From: an uncultured Cyclobacteriaceae bacterium
GTDB lineage: Bacteria; Bacteroidota; Bacteroidia; Cytophagales; Cyclobacteriaceae
Direction: 5' to 3'
Length of the DNA: 50,392 nucleotides
Assembly: GCA_947492745.1 (NCBI GenBank)
Contig: CANLOE010000048.1
Location: 1 to 50,392, forward strand
The notes under the pieces are model-generated. The model had not been told where the DNA came from. It worked only from the letters and a program-made list of their open reading frames with translations, and searched no databases. The translations under genes and the position numbers were made by a program. This document shows positions 18,310 through 29,261 of the stretch, piece after piece. Position 1 is the stretch's first letter; each line of letters opens with the position of its first letter.

Positions 18310-18475
18310 CCCAGATCATGCGTTTAGGCCCTCGTAATGAGGATTTGCGACGCCATGAATCGGCGTGTTTTATTAAGTTCAGCATAGTACTGCTACTGTT
18401 AATTCAAAAAACACATGTACTTTACTGATATGAAATTCTTGAAGCTATAATTAAAATGCCTACCGCATTACCCAT
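18310..18475 (+). repeat. Decayed class B element (B/D type)
   Basis: It begins CCCAGATCATGCG after TATAA. It carries AGGCCCTCGTAATGAGG, a weak central hairpin (CATAGTACTGCTACTG), CTTTACTGATATGAA, and a degenerate right end ending near TTACCCATG. Several substitutions make it one of the older copies. Confidence 0.5.
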
Positions 18476-18771
18476 GTTTAATGAGCTTATTGTTCAAGCG
18501 CTTTTCATAATCAATCGGAATAATCAATCGGAAAAGGTGATTTTGGGCTGTATAAGTTTTTTTCTTTCGTATATTTTGTCTGTTGTAGTTTGAGTGCCAT
18601 AAGAAAAGTATTGACCTCTTCCAAGCTGGGCTTATCTCCTTTGAATACGACATAGAAGGATTGGGTCCGATAATTTCGACATGTTTTTCATCTACTCGGC
18701 ATAGCGAGAACGCTACTGCAAATATAATGAACCCCATCATCGGGATGAAAGCTATGAAAGGGGCGATATTA

Positions 18772-19100
18772 TACAAATTTGGGATTCAACTGTCGTATAA
18801 GATTCCTCGGGTCATTTTTTTTCTATCAAGGCGAGACCCGCAGGGATAGCAGCGCTATCCCGAGGATTGTCAACGCAGAGTGAAGCAAAATGAGCAGGAA
18901 GATAGGCGATATTTAAACCCAGAATGTTCGTTGGAACTTCGTCATGAGGACTTAAATGGCAATACATCAGTGCGTTTTCTTGGGTTCAGCGTAGCACCGC
19001 TACGGTGAATTCAAAAAACGTATTCATTTACTGATTTGAAGCCAGTTAAGTCCGGAATAGATTTTCTAATGGACATTTTGGGTTAAAAGCTAACTTTGTA
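18772..19100 (+). mobile_element. Class A palindromic element copy A3, split by D1 (TSD TTA)
   Basis: The ends are TACAAATTTGGG and TAACTTTGTA, with TTA at 18769-18771 and 19101-19103. Without the nested 165-bp D1 and its duplicated TTAAA, the element is exactly 159 bp like the other copies. Confidence 0.9.
18918..19082. mobile_element. Class B element, D arms, copy D1 (165 bp, TSD TTAAA), nested in A3
   Basis: The ends are CCCAGAATGTTCGTTGG and TAATGGACATTTTGGG, with TTAAA at 18913-18917 and 19083-19087. The central hairpin is CGTAGC-ACC-GCTACG. Its presence inside A3 shows that class B inserted after that class A copy. Confidence 0.9.
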
Positions 19101-19639
19101 TTATATTCCTTTTCATAAAAAAGTAATACAAGTAGCAGTACTAAGGATACGATTCCGAATATAGTTGCTATGAGCAATAGCTCTTTTCTGTATTTCTTCA
19201 GTATCAGTACATTTTGACCGAACTCTTCCAGAGGCACATCATGCTTGAAAAAGTGGATCTTGGAGGTTTCCCGAATTTCCGAATTACTGTTTGTAATACA
19301 GTAAGTTACGGTATTGAACAGGTTTTTTTGAGTTAATTTCTTTTGCTATGGTACCGAAGTTGACCTGACCCTGACCCGATACAGGTTGATTGCCTTTAGA
19401 TTTTGATGTCCTCCCGAACTTTTTCAGAAGGACTTTTTACAATCATATAGAGCTTCATGTTTTCTCTTTTCCGAATGTCGAATAAAGTCAAGGAGCATCG
19501 GTTTTTTGCTCTGGTAAATTGTATTTTGGCTATTTTATTTGTGTTGATTTCAGTCATCTGGCTGACATTTCCGTTGTTTAGACTGAAAAAACTGCAAATT
19601 ATATGTGCTGAAATCATGCCCTTAAGTGTTGGTTTTTTT

Positions 19640-22308
<2,669 letters not shown>

Positions 22309-22440
22309 ATATAGAGTTATATGAACCAATACAGCATTTGCATATTTTTTGAACAGTATGTAACTGTTTGACTTCGAGTTGGAAATATAAAATCCGTCGA
22401 AGAAGTCAAAAGAATTTGCTTAAGATAATTTACAGGTGTG

Positions 22441-22490
22441 AAAGACCTACTCGGTACTTGTTTATGGAGTGGGTCTTTTATTTTACCCTA
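22441..22490 (+). terminator. Rho-independent terminator after katG
   Basis: The stem AAAGACCTACTC (22441-22452) pairs with GAGTGGGTCTTT with one G-T pair. It is followed by TATTTTA. It lies about 130 bp past the katG stop on the same strand. Confidence 0.75.
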
Positions 22491-22505
22491 AATTCCAGAT
22501 TTAAA

Positions 22506-22671
22506 TCCAGATCATGCATTGAAAAATCTACTGCGGATCTAAATAGCCGCAAACCGGTCGTTGCACTAAGTTTATTGGATTCACCATAGCGGTGCTATGC
22601 TAAATCCAATAAAACTCCCTGATGTATTGCTTTTTAAACCCTCATGACGAAGTTCCAACGAACATTCCGGG
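22506..22671 (+). mobile_element. Class B element copy B2
   Basis: The left end is TCCAGATCATGCATTG (first C mutated) after TTAAA. The central hairpin is CATAGCGGTGCTATG. The right end is AACGAACATTCCGGG, a D-like tail, followed by TTCAA. The duplication differs by one base (TTAAA/TTCAA). The next element begins immediately after TTCAA. Confidence 0.8.
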
Positions 22672-22676
22672 TTCAA

Positions 22677-22806
22677 CCCAAAATGATCAATAGAGAACCT
22701 ATTCCGCGCATAAATAGCTTCATATCAGAAGCTTTGCCCACCTGTCTTCATTCACCATAGCGGTGCTATGCCGCACGAATCCAAATGGCCGGTATTTTGC
22801 TATTTA
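22677..22806 (+). mobile_element. Class B element, E arms, copy E1; right end replaced at A4
   Basis: It begins CCCAAAATGATCAATAG directly after the previous element. It follows the E pattern to GCTATTTA, where A4 is inserted. The expected right end (TACGCTCATCACG...TTTGGG) is absent beyond A4, so a deletion or rearrangement has occurred there. Confidence 0.75.
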
Positions 22807-22966
22807 TACAAATTTGGGTTTTAAATGTCGTATAAGATTCCGCGGGTCATTTTGGTTTCAATCAAGGCGATAACCGCAGGGATAGCAGCGCTATCGCGAG
22901 GATTGTCAACGCAGAGTGAAGCAAAATGAACAGGAAGATATGCGATATTTGAAAGCTAAGTTTGTA
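22807..22966 (+). mobile_element. Class A palindromic element copy A4 (160 bp, TSD TTA)
   Basis: It runs TACAAATTTGGG to CTAAGTTTGTA, with TTA on both sides (22804-22806, 22967-22969). It uses the same target site in an E arm (CTATTTA) as A7 at 42451. Confidence 0.9.
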
Positions 22967-23094
22967 TTAGAAGGTATGGAGGAAGACCTGCCGGTTTTAT
23001 GGCTTATAAACCTTAACTAAACGACATTGATAATCCGGGTTAAATTTTCATCCGTTACCGGAACAGCACAGGTTTTATAAATCTCAAAGACTGT

Positions 23095-23810
23095 TTTGGT
23101 AGCGATTACTTGAGAATTTATTATCGTTTCTTTTGGAAAGGTATGAGGGTGAAAATAATGTCTTGAGGACGTTATTAGTGAAAGTGCCTATTTACCACGG
23201 GAGAAATCATTAGAGGTAGCAGCACTATCTGCAAATTTTCAATAGAATTACAGACTTATATACTTAGCCATGTCAAAGATTTTAACAGTCGGTCGATATA
23301 CCTTCCGTTGGATTTATATAGGTAGCTATACCTGTGATTCTAATAATCGGTCAACACATGCCCTGTTTTTGAGGAAGGTATTTTAGACGTGTCACGTTTT
23401 CATCGTTCATATCGGTTTCAACATGTTGTCTATCCGCCCCGAACTCCGTTTTCGCCTCAAGCCGGCCAGGCGCTTACTCCTGCGCGGCAGACCAGCCCCT
23501 TCGCTGAAAGGGTTCCCCGAACCCTTTACTTTACGCTCGGTCTTATCGATAAAAATTAAGCAGGACGAAACCCATAGGGGTTTCGGGCCAGCCTGTGGGA
23601 TGCGGAAAATTTTGAAAATCGCTGCGCCCGGACAGAAAAATTTTCAAATGAACTACCGGAATTCGGATTGTGTTCAACGGTGTACCGGATTCAATGAAAT
23701 GACCGAAATACAGTCAATATGGCTAAGTATATAAGTCTAAAAGTCTATATAGCATTGAGCATAACCAAGAAAGCAAAGGCTTATGATAAATGTCTTGTAC
23801 AGGATTCCAT
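23095..23810. repeat. Degenerate repeat G, copy G1, split by element H
   Basis: The blocks match copies G2 and G3 up to about 23250. They resume after 23740 as AAAAGTCTATATAGCATTGAGCATAACC, which aligns with AAAAGATTGTATATGGTAACGAGCATGATC in G2. The break in the alignment is filled exactly by element H. Confidence 0.45.
23252..23738. mobile_element. Element H: about 487-bp insert with 20-bp perfect terminal inverted repeats
   Basis: The ends are AGACTTATATACTTAGCCAT (23252-23271) and its exact reverse complement (23719-23738). The interior is GC-richer than its surroundings and full of hairpins: AAAGGGTT-CCCCG-AACCCTTT (23507-23527), GAAACCC-ATAG-GGGTTTC (23567-23584), and AGGTAGCTATACCT near 23318. 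A 103-residue plus-strand frame at 23423-23734 has a composition unlike a protein. No transposase is encoded. It could be a non-autonomous mobile element or a structured-RNA cassette. Confidence 0.65.
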
Positions 23811-23832
23811 ACGGCCATTGTGAATCATTAAA

Positions 23833-23997
23833 CCCAAAATGTTCGTTGGAACTTCGTCATGAGAACTTAAATGGCAATAAATCAGTGCGTTTTCTTGGAT
23901 TCAGCGTAGCACCGCTACGGTGAATTCAAAAAACGTATTTATTTACTGATTTGAAGTCAGTTAAGTCCGGAATAGATTTTCTAATGGACATTTTGGG
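23833..23997. mobile_element. Class B element, D arms, copy D2 (165 bp, TSD TTAAA)
   Basis: The ends are CCCAAAATGTTCGTTGG and TAATGGACATTTTGGG. Perfect TTAAA duplications lie at 23828-23832 and 23998-24002. The central hairpin is CGTAGC-ACC-GCTACG. It is nearly identical to D1. Confidence 0.92.
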
Positions 23998-24132
23998 TTA
24001 AATACAGATGAAAATAAAAAGAGTACAGTTCAAAAGAGTCTCTAACTGTTCTTCTAATAAAAGATACAGTCACCATTTATGATTCTGATATTCAATCGAT
24101 TTTAGTTAAATAGCGTTAGATACGGGTTTTAA

Positions 24133-24454
24133 CCCGAATTCTGCGCTAGAGCTTCGTGAAGAGGGCTTAGCCCAAAATAATCGATAATCTTCCTATTCCG
24201 AACATAAATTTCAATATCAGCGGTTTTATACTATGTAGGTTCGTCACCTTAATGATACGGAAACCTCCTCTCTAAACCGCTGATTTTAGTGTGCTTTATG
24301 CTCTCATCACGAAATCCTATTGATCAATTTGGGTTAAATGACAATAAATTCGGGTGTTTTATTGAGTTCAATATAGCACCCTCTGTAGTATAGCTCAATA
24401 AGCCCGACAACGTGACGGATTTGTGGTAATAGATTTTCCAATGTATGATACGGG
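24133..24454 (+). mobile_element. Class B element (B/D type) containing nested C2; abuts a stop codon
   Basis: The left end CCCGAATTCTGCGC follows TTTAA and the right end ATGTATGATACGGG precedes TTCAA (24455-24459). The interior is decayed and interrupted by C2 after GAGGGCTTA. The right-hand TTCAA contains, on the minus strand, the TGA stop of the 24456 oxidoreductase gene. Confidence 0.7.
24171..24333. mobile_element. Class B element, C arms, copy C2, nested
   Basis: The ends are CCCAAAATAATCGATAA and CTATTGATCAATTTGGG, with TTAAA on the right and a decayed CTTAG on the left. It occupies the same point in its host element as C1 does in the 8707 host, but in the opposite orientation. Confidence 0.8.
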
Positions 24455-24455
24455 T

Positions 24456-25490
24456 TCAAGGCATGATCTTTATGGGTACTCCTTCCTCGTTTGATTTATA
24501 AATGGCCTCTTGCACAAAAACGTTCTTGATATAGCTGGCACCATCGGTTTCTGCGGGACAGTTACTGGCGATACACTCGGCGAAGTGTTGCTGTGCCGTA
24601 AACACACAGTCACCGGCAAACCCTTTTTTGCTGTACGTATAGACATGTTCCTTTTCTTTTTCTCCTAGTAGCTGTATCATCAGTCTACCTGAGGGGTGTA
24701 GTCGTATACTGCCTCCGCTGCCCTCTAACAAAAACTCACCGAAGGTGAAACGAGCATCGGGGTCTGCACTTTCGTTATAGCGATTGGCATCGTAATAGCC
24801 CATGGCACCCTCTTGAAAGTCGAAGTGGACAAAACCACAATCTTCTCCGACTATATCCGGATTCAGTTTTCGTAGCTGTGCGTAAACTTGTACTACTTCT
24901 CCGGCCAAAAAACGAAAAGCATCTATAAAATGAATGCCTGTTTCGTAAATCAGCAAGCGTGGCATTTGCCTGAAATAGGGCTGACGTTGGAGATAGGCAT
25001 CAGGCTGCCACCCGTCTCCCATGCGCATTCTGAAATTCATGGAGAAAAGTTGCTTGCCGATAACGTTCCTTTCCAGCAGCTTTTTGATCTCCCGATGCCA
25101 CGGTTGGAAGCGGAAGTTTTCATGTACCATAAAATTGACATTATGAGATTGAGCATATTCGACAATCTCTATGGCCTCTGAAAGTGTGGGGGCCAGCGCT
25201 TTCTGGCAGATAATGGGAATATTTCTATCTACTGCTTCCATACAAAGTTGTCGATGTGTGGCAGGAGGAGTGATGATGTCCACAAAGTCAGGACGCTCCG
25301 CTTCCAGCATGGAGGTATAATCGGTATACACTTTTTTGATATTCCATTTTTGGGCCATAGCTTTGGCTTTATCTTCGTCGAGTTCGCAAAGAGCAACGAT
25401 GTCTACCCCAGGTACCCTCTGCCAAGCTTCATAGTGGAACTGGCTGAAATAACCTGCCCCCACCGCGACCCCTTTGAGTTGATTTTTCAT
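24456..25490 (-). CDS. Gfo/Idh/MocA-family NAD(P)-dependent oxidoreductase
   Basis: This is a 344-residue sugar-type dehydrogenase. The N-terminal Rossmann fold shows GVAVGAGYFSQFH (near 6-18), followed by VDIVALCELDEDKA, DFVDIITPPATH and ICQKALAPTLSEA, where the catalytic-region EKP of the family is replaced by QKA. The second domain has ENFRFQPWHREIK and YETGIHFIDAFRFL with the expected His. The start at 25490 (MKNQLKG) is chosen because the longer frame reads into repeat A5. It is the last gene of the catabolic cluster and is separated from the transporter gene by two inserted repeats. It probably oxidises a sugar or sugar acid; the substrate is unknown. Confidence 0.88.
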   Translation of the reverse strand: MKNQLKGVAVGAGYFSQFHYEAWQRVPGVDIVALCELDEDKAKAMAQKWNIKKVYTDYTSMLEAERPDFVDIITPPATHRQLCMEAVDRNIPIICQKALAPTLSEAIEIVEYAQSHNVNFMVHENFRFQPWHREIKKLLERNVIGKQLFSMNFRMRMGDGWQPDAYLQRQPYFRQMPRLLIYETGIHFIDAFRFLAGEVVQVYAQLRKLNPDIVGEDCGFVHFDFQEGAMGYYDANRYNESADPDARFTFGEFLLEGSGGSIRLHPSGRLMIQLLGEKEKEHVYTYSKKGFAGDCVFTAQQHFAECIASNCPAETDGASYIKNVFVQEAIYKSNEEGVPIKIMP

Positions 25491-25526
25491 AAGATTGGGT
25501 ATATGATTTTTAAGAATGGTATGTAA

Positions 25527-25686
25527 TACAAACTTAGCTTTTAAATATCGCCTATCTTCTTGTTCATTTAGCTTCACTCTGCGTTGACCATCCTCGGGAT
25601 AGCGCTGCTATCCCTGCGGTTCTCGCCTTGATTGAAACAAAATGACCAGCGTGAATCTTATACGACATTTGAAACCCAAATTTGTA
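25527..25686 (-). mobile_element. Class A palindromic element copy A5 (160 bp, TSD TAA)
   Basis: It runs TACAAAC to AAATTTGTA, with TAA at 25524-25526 and 25687-25689. It lies between two genes of the same transcription direction, so the palindrome is probably transcribed within the cluster mRNA. Confidence 0.92.
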
Positions 25687-25718
25687 TAATGTACAGTTTC
25701 ATGGATTAGGTCATTTAT

Positions 25719-25884
25719 CCCGGATCATGTATTGAAAAATCTACTGCGGATCTAAATATCTGTAAATCAGTCGTTGCACTAATTTTTTTGGATTCACCAT
25801 AGCGGTGCTATGCTAAATCCAATGAAACTCCCTGATTTATTGATATTTAAGCCCTCGTTACGAAGTTCCAACGCATGATCTGGG
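25719..25884 (+). mobile_element. Class B element copy B3 (166 bp, TSD TTTAT)
   Basis: The ends are CCCGGATCATGTATTG and AACGCATGATCTGGG. TTTAT duplications lie at 25714-25718 and 25885-25889. The right-hand duplication holds the TAA stop (minus strand, 25888-25886) of the MFS gene, so the insertion left that protein unchanged. Confidence 0.92.
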
Positions 25885-25885
25885 T

Positions 25886-27178
25886 TTATCTCAGACTCTG
25901 ATCAGGGCGTACCCGTGTCCATAGAAATATGGCCCATAGGTTGAGTGCTGCACCGATATAGAAAAAGGGCGTGACCGATTCGGTCCAAGCCTGTAGGTAA
26001 GGAAAAGCCAGTGCCGTAAGAAAGGCCCCAAGGTTACCTGCCATATTCATAGTGCCCGATACGGCTCCGGAGTGCTGCTTGCCGATGTCCACACAAAAGG
26101 ACCACGAAGGGGGCAGGGTCATATCGGCACCCAATATGGCGATACTCAAAAACAGTGTCGCGCTCAGCACCTCTGTCATGAATAGACTCCCTACCAAACC
26201 AATAGCGGCCAAGGAGAACCCAATGATAGCGGGGACACTTCGGGAAGCTTTCCACTGACCTCTACTATATATCCGGTCCGTGAGCCATCCCGATAACCAG
26301 TTGCCAAAAGCTCCGGCAACCAAAGGAGCGCCGGCATACCATCCCGCCTCGACAGTACTCAGATGAAAGGTTTCCTTCAGGTGTGGGTGGAGCCAAGTGA
26401 GGGCAAAGAAAAAGGTGAAATTGCTACAAAAATACTGTCCCATGGCCAGCAGCATATTTTTAGAACGCATCAGAAGACCAAAGGATAATTTTTCTTCATT
26501 TGGCAAGCCTTCTTTTTCTTGTCTATGGGCAATGATAAAGGCTTTCTCTTCTTCCGATACCATGGGATGCTCCGTAGGGTCATCTCGAAAGAGAAAATAC
26601 CACAGAACTGCCCATAAGATACCGACCAGCCCTAGAACTACAAAGGACATACGCCAACCATAGGTACTGATCATCCAGGCGATCAGAGGCAGGGCAAAAG
26701 CCGCTCCCAGTCGTGATCCCGAAAAATTGATTCCGTTGACGATTCCCCTTTCCGACATCGGCACCCAGGAGTAGACAGCCCGCGCGATACCGGGAAAGGC
26801 ACCAGCCTCGCCCGCACCGAAAACCAAACGGAAGATGAGCATGGAGGTGAAATTCCATGCCGTAGCAGTCAGTGCGGTGAAAATGGACCAGAACGTGACG
26901 ATAGCAGTCAACACTCTTCTGGGACCCAGTTTATCGGACAGGAGTCCTCCGGGCGTTTGGAAGAGGGCATAGCCCAACGCGAAGACAGATAAGACCCAGC
27001 CCATCATCTTATCATTAAAATTCAAGCTATTGGCAATAGGTTCCTTGGCAATGGAGATGCATACGCGATCTACATACAGCAAGAGCGCCAGTAAAAAAGA
27101 ACCAGCTACCATTAGATACCTAGCGGGTATCGTTTTCTTCTTTTCTTTGGTCAATTTTATGTCCTGCGTACTTTTCAT
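25886..27178 (-). CDS. MFS transporter, anion:cation symporter type (hexuronate/sugar-acid uptake)
   Basis: This 430-residue, 12-segment major facilitator protein has motif A as GGLLSDKLGPRRVL in the first cytoplasmic loop and VYSWVPMSERGIVNGINFSGSRLGAAFALPL in the fourth and fifth segments. This pattern fits the ACS family (ExuT, galactonate, glucarate and tartrate transporters). It lies 8 bp downstream of a four-carbon acid sugar kinase gene, so a short sugar acid such as threonate, erythronate or tartrate is the likely cargo. The start gives a 20-residue lysine-rich cytoplasmic tail. The stop codon lies inside the target duplication of repeat B3. Confidence 0.9.
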   Translation of the reverse strand: MKSTQDIKLTKEKKKTIPARYLMVAGSFLLALLLYVDRVCISIAKEPIANSLNFNDKMMGWVLSVFALGYALFQTPGGLLSDKLGPRRVLTAIVTFWSIFTALTATAWNFTSMLIFRLVFGAGEAGAFPGIARAVYSWVPMSERGIVNGINFSGSRLGAAFALPLIAWMISTYGWRMSFVVLGLVGILWAVLWYFLFRDDPTEHPMVSEEEKAFIIAHRQEKEGLPNEEKLSFGLLMRSKNMLLAMGQYFCSNFTFFFALTWLHPHLKETFHLSTVEAGWYAGAPLVAGAFGNWLSGWLTDRIYSRGQWKASRSVPAIIGFSLAAIGLVGSLFMTEVLSATLFLSIAILGADMTLPPSWSFCVDIGKQHSGAVSGTMNMAGNLGAFLTALAFPYLQAWTESVTPFFYIGAALNLWAIFLWTRVRPDQSLR

Positions 27179-27186
27179 GGTTTGGG

Positions 27187-28593
27187 TTAAGGTTTGGTTT
27201 TGATCATGGTTTGTTGTGCGATAGTGGTCAGTGCGTTTTCTTCTCCTACATTGCCCGGAAAGATAATGTAATTAAGGTCAGGGAATTTGGATTCGTCACC
27301 GAGCTTCCATACTGGTACACCGGGAAGCACCTGTCCAAGCACGGTGGCTTTCGTGACCTGAAGGCTCTTGGTGGCGATATCACTGGAGGTAATGCCGCCC
27401 TTGGCTACCAGAAGTCGCGGTAGCTGATGTAGGGAAGCTATTATTTCGGTCAGAAAATGGGATATAGTGTTGCCCTTTGCCAGACTGTTTTCAGCATTGC
27501 TCCCGGTTATCAATTGTCGACTGGTATAGATAATGACCAGTTCGTCCCTTCGGAGTCTTGCCTCCAGTTCTTCTCCGATTTTTTCCAATAGAGGAAGTCT
27601 ATCCTTGGTTTTAAGTACCTCTTCTACATCCACTTCGATGGTTTTTGCCCGTGTATGTGTCCGCAAATGGTCTATCTGAGCGGTTGTCTTTGGCACATAG
27701 GAGCCGACCACGAAGAGGATTCCTTTTCCTTCAGGGTTGAGAATACTGTCACCCGTCAAGAGGGGGCGGGCAGTAATCCCACCTAGGGCAGCGACAAAAG
27801 AGGCGGCCGTTCTTCCGATATAAGGGACGCGGGACTTCAATAGCCCCAGCACAAAAGCTTCCAGGTCGGTCTGCTGTATCGCGTTGACAATACAGGTACT
27901 TCCCCGAGGTATTTTTTTGAGCTTTTCGGCGATACCCTCAGGCCCCTTGTCCCTGATTTCCGTCAGTGAAAAAGAATGAATGCTATCGGCCACGATGGTT
28001 CCTTGAGATTTCTCGATAATCCACTCCTTCAAATGAGAAGCGCTGTAGCCGAAGGCCTTGTCCTTGGCAAATACCGTATCTCCGGCAGGTATGAGCTTTT
28101 CTCCCTGTAGTACATAGTGGATATCGTCCAGTGTGAAGCGGCCTCCTTCGAAAAACGCCGGTGCCATTATCTTGAGGTGTCCTAGGGCACCGAGACCCTT
28201 TTCCAGTGTAGTTACCTCCTGAGGATAATGCCCCCTTAGTGTAGAATCTCCACGGCTGATGACACGGAAGTCCCTTCCCGTCTCTTTTGAAGCCCATCGT
28301 ATGTTCTTTCCTATGGTAAAAGCTAACTCTTGAGCAGCGTCTACAGGGAGGCTTCTGGAATTGGTCAGAATGAAGAACAGCGGGGTGCCTTTGGTCAGTT
28401 CTTCAACAAGTGACACTTTGCTCCATGTGGTCAATACAGGGACTCCGTGTACGGTCTGTGTTCCCGTAGGATCATCGTCCAGAATAATGTAGGAGATAGG
28501 GTTCATCCCGTTTTCCTTTTGAATCAGAGAGATGTAGGAATCCCTTTGATGGGATAGTTCCTGGTCGAGTTGCTCTAGGTAATGGATATCCAT
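27187..28593 (-). CDS. Four-carbon acid sugar kinase family protein (DUF1537)
   Basis: This 468-residue protein matches the two-domain DUF1537 kinases (OtnK, DtnK, LtnK), which phosphorylate threonate, erythronate or 2-keto-tetronate at C4. It shows the N-terminal DDDPTGTQTVHG (39-50), SRGDSTLRGHYPQE, and the C-terminal nucleotide-binding VAKGGITSSDIATKSL and LGDESKFPDLNYIIFPGNVGE. It lies between the cyclase-family gene (20 bp upstream) and the MFS gene. In characterised pathways the product goes to a PdxA-like or 3-dehydro-type dehydrogenase; here the only oxidative-decarboxylase-like gene is the tartrate-dehydrogenase homologue. Confidence 0.9.
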   Translation of the reverse strand: MDIHYLEQLDQELSHQRDSYISLIQKENGMNPISYIILDDDPTGTQTVHGVPVLTTWSKVSLVEELTKGTPLFFILTNSRSLPVDAAQELAFTIGKNIRWASKETGRDFRVISRGDSTLRGHYPQEVTTLEKGLGALGHLKIMAPAFFEGGRFTLDDIHYVLQGEKLIPAGDTVFAKDKAFGYSASHLKEWIIEKSQGTIVADSIHSFSLTEIRDKGPEGIAEKLKKIPRGSTCIVNAIQQTDLEAFVLGLLKSRVPYIGRTAASFVAALGGITARPLLTGDSILNPEGKGILFVVGSYVPKTTAQIDHLRTHTRAKTIEVDVEEVLKTKDRLPLLEKIGEELEARLRRDELVIIYTSRQLITGSNAENSLAKGNTISHFLTEIIASLHQLPRLLVAKGGITSSDIATKSLQVTKATVLGQVLPGVPVWKLGDESKFPDLNYIIFPGNVGEENALTTIAQQTMIKTKP

Positions 28594-28613
28594 GGCTGGT
28601 TTTTACGAAATAA

Positions 28614-29255
28614 TCAAAATGTAGAATGTTCAATAGCAATGACCCTGGCCGGTGCCCCGTCCCCATCTTTGATTTTCAATGGAAGTGCGATGAGCTGCAC
28701 TTTTTCTTCTTGTATCCTGTCCAAGTTGGTTAGGCCTTCGATGATGAGCACGCCACCTTCGAAAAGGATTTCATGGATCAGTGTTACTTCTTCCAAATTG
28801 TTGACATCGGCTACGGATGGAGGTTCCAGCCCTAGCATTTTCACTTTTTTTTCCGAACACCATCGAGCAAGTGCCGGACTGATCCTGGGTAGGTCGTTTC
28901 GGTACTCCGGTACCAGGACATTCCTGCTCCAGCCCGTCTTGAGAAGAAGACTGTCACCGGGCACCAGTACTTCCGCTACTTTACCTAGGTCCTCGATTCC
29001 AATGAGGGATTTGGCAGCGATACCCATGAGATTTACTACCCAAGCGTCACCCATACAATGGTCCAATGGGAGCCTATCTATAGTAGGCCCCGGTACACCA
29101 AAGTGTAACGGGGCATCCATATGAGTACCGGCATGAGAGTTCAAGGACAGTTTTTTCGAGTTCCAGCCATCTTTCTCCAAGGTGGTGGACTGTGTTATGG
29201 ACACACCACGCATCGGTTCCGAATAGGTCTGCGTCAGATCGATGATTCTGCTCAT
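28614..29255 (-). CDS. Cyclase-family (PF04199) metal-dependent hydrolase
   Basis: This 213-residue member of the cyclase/kynurenine-formamidase-like family has the metal motif HAGTHMDAPLHFG (41-53) containing the HxGTHxDxxxH ligands. It then shows VNLMGIAAKSLIGIEDL and LLLKTGWSRN, and the conserved Glu near the C-terminus in IEGLTNLDRI. Members hydrolyse amides, lactones or isatin. In this cluster a lactone of a sugar acid is a reasonable guess, which would supply the free acid to the kinase, but nothing in the sequence fixes the substrate. It is spaced 6 bp from the dehydrogenase gene and is in the same operon. Confidence 0.88.
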   Translation of the reverse strand: MSRIIDLTQTYSEPMRGVSITQSTTLEKDGWNSKKLSLNSHAGTHMDAPLHFGVPGPTIDRLPLDHCMGDAWVVNLMGIAAKSLIGIEDLGKVAEVLVPGDSLLLKTGWSRNVLVPEYRNDLPRISPALARWCSEKKVKMLGLEPPSVADVNNLEEVTLIHEILFEGGVLIIEGLTNLDRIQEEKVQLIALPLKIKDGDGAPARVIAIEHSTF

Positions 29256-29261
29256 GAGGGT

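Larger units (their letters stand above)
18468..19350 (-). pseudogene. Membrane-protein gene interrupted by nested palindromic elements A3 and D1
   Basis: On the minus strand an open frame runs through HFFKHDVPLEEFGQNVLILKK and a hydrophobic segment (LLLIATIFGIVSLVLLLVLLF) to EKEYN at 19104. It then enters element A3. Beyond A3 (18771 downward) the sequence continues IAPFIAFIPMMGFIIFAVAFSL...RVDEKHVEIIGPNPS to a stop at 18468. Deleting 18772-19103 joins TAT-AAT-ATC in the same frame and restores two membrane segments in one protein. Upstream, a TAG at about 19350 suggests the 5' part was already frameshifted. I do not recognise the family. Confidence 0.7.

Noticed and set aside
18468-18776. 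Independent 102-residue minus-strand gene
   Set aside because: Its apparent start lies at the edge of element A3, and the sequence continues in frame into the upstream segment once A3/D1 are removed, so it is the 3' half of a broken gene.
23423-23734. Plus-strand open frame of 103 residues inside element H
   Set aside because: Its composition is Arg/Pro-rich with no domain-like pattern, it overlaps several strong hairpins and lies wholly within the inverted-repeat element; probably open by chance in GC-richer DNA.
25491-25577. N-terminal extension of the Gfo/Idh protein by 29 residues
   Set aside because: The extra residues are partly encoded by element A5 and lack family similarity; MKNQLKGVAVGAG is the natural start.
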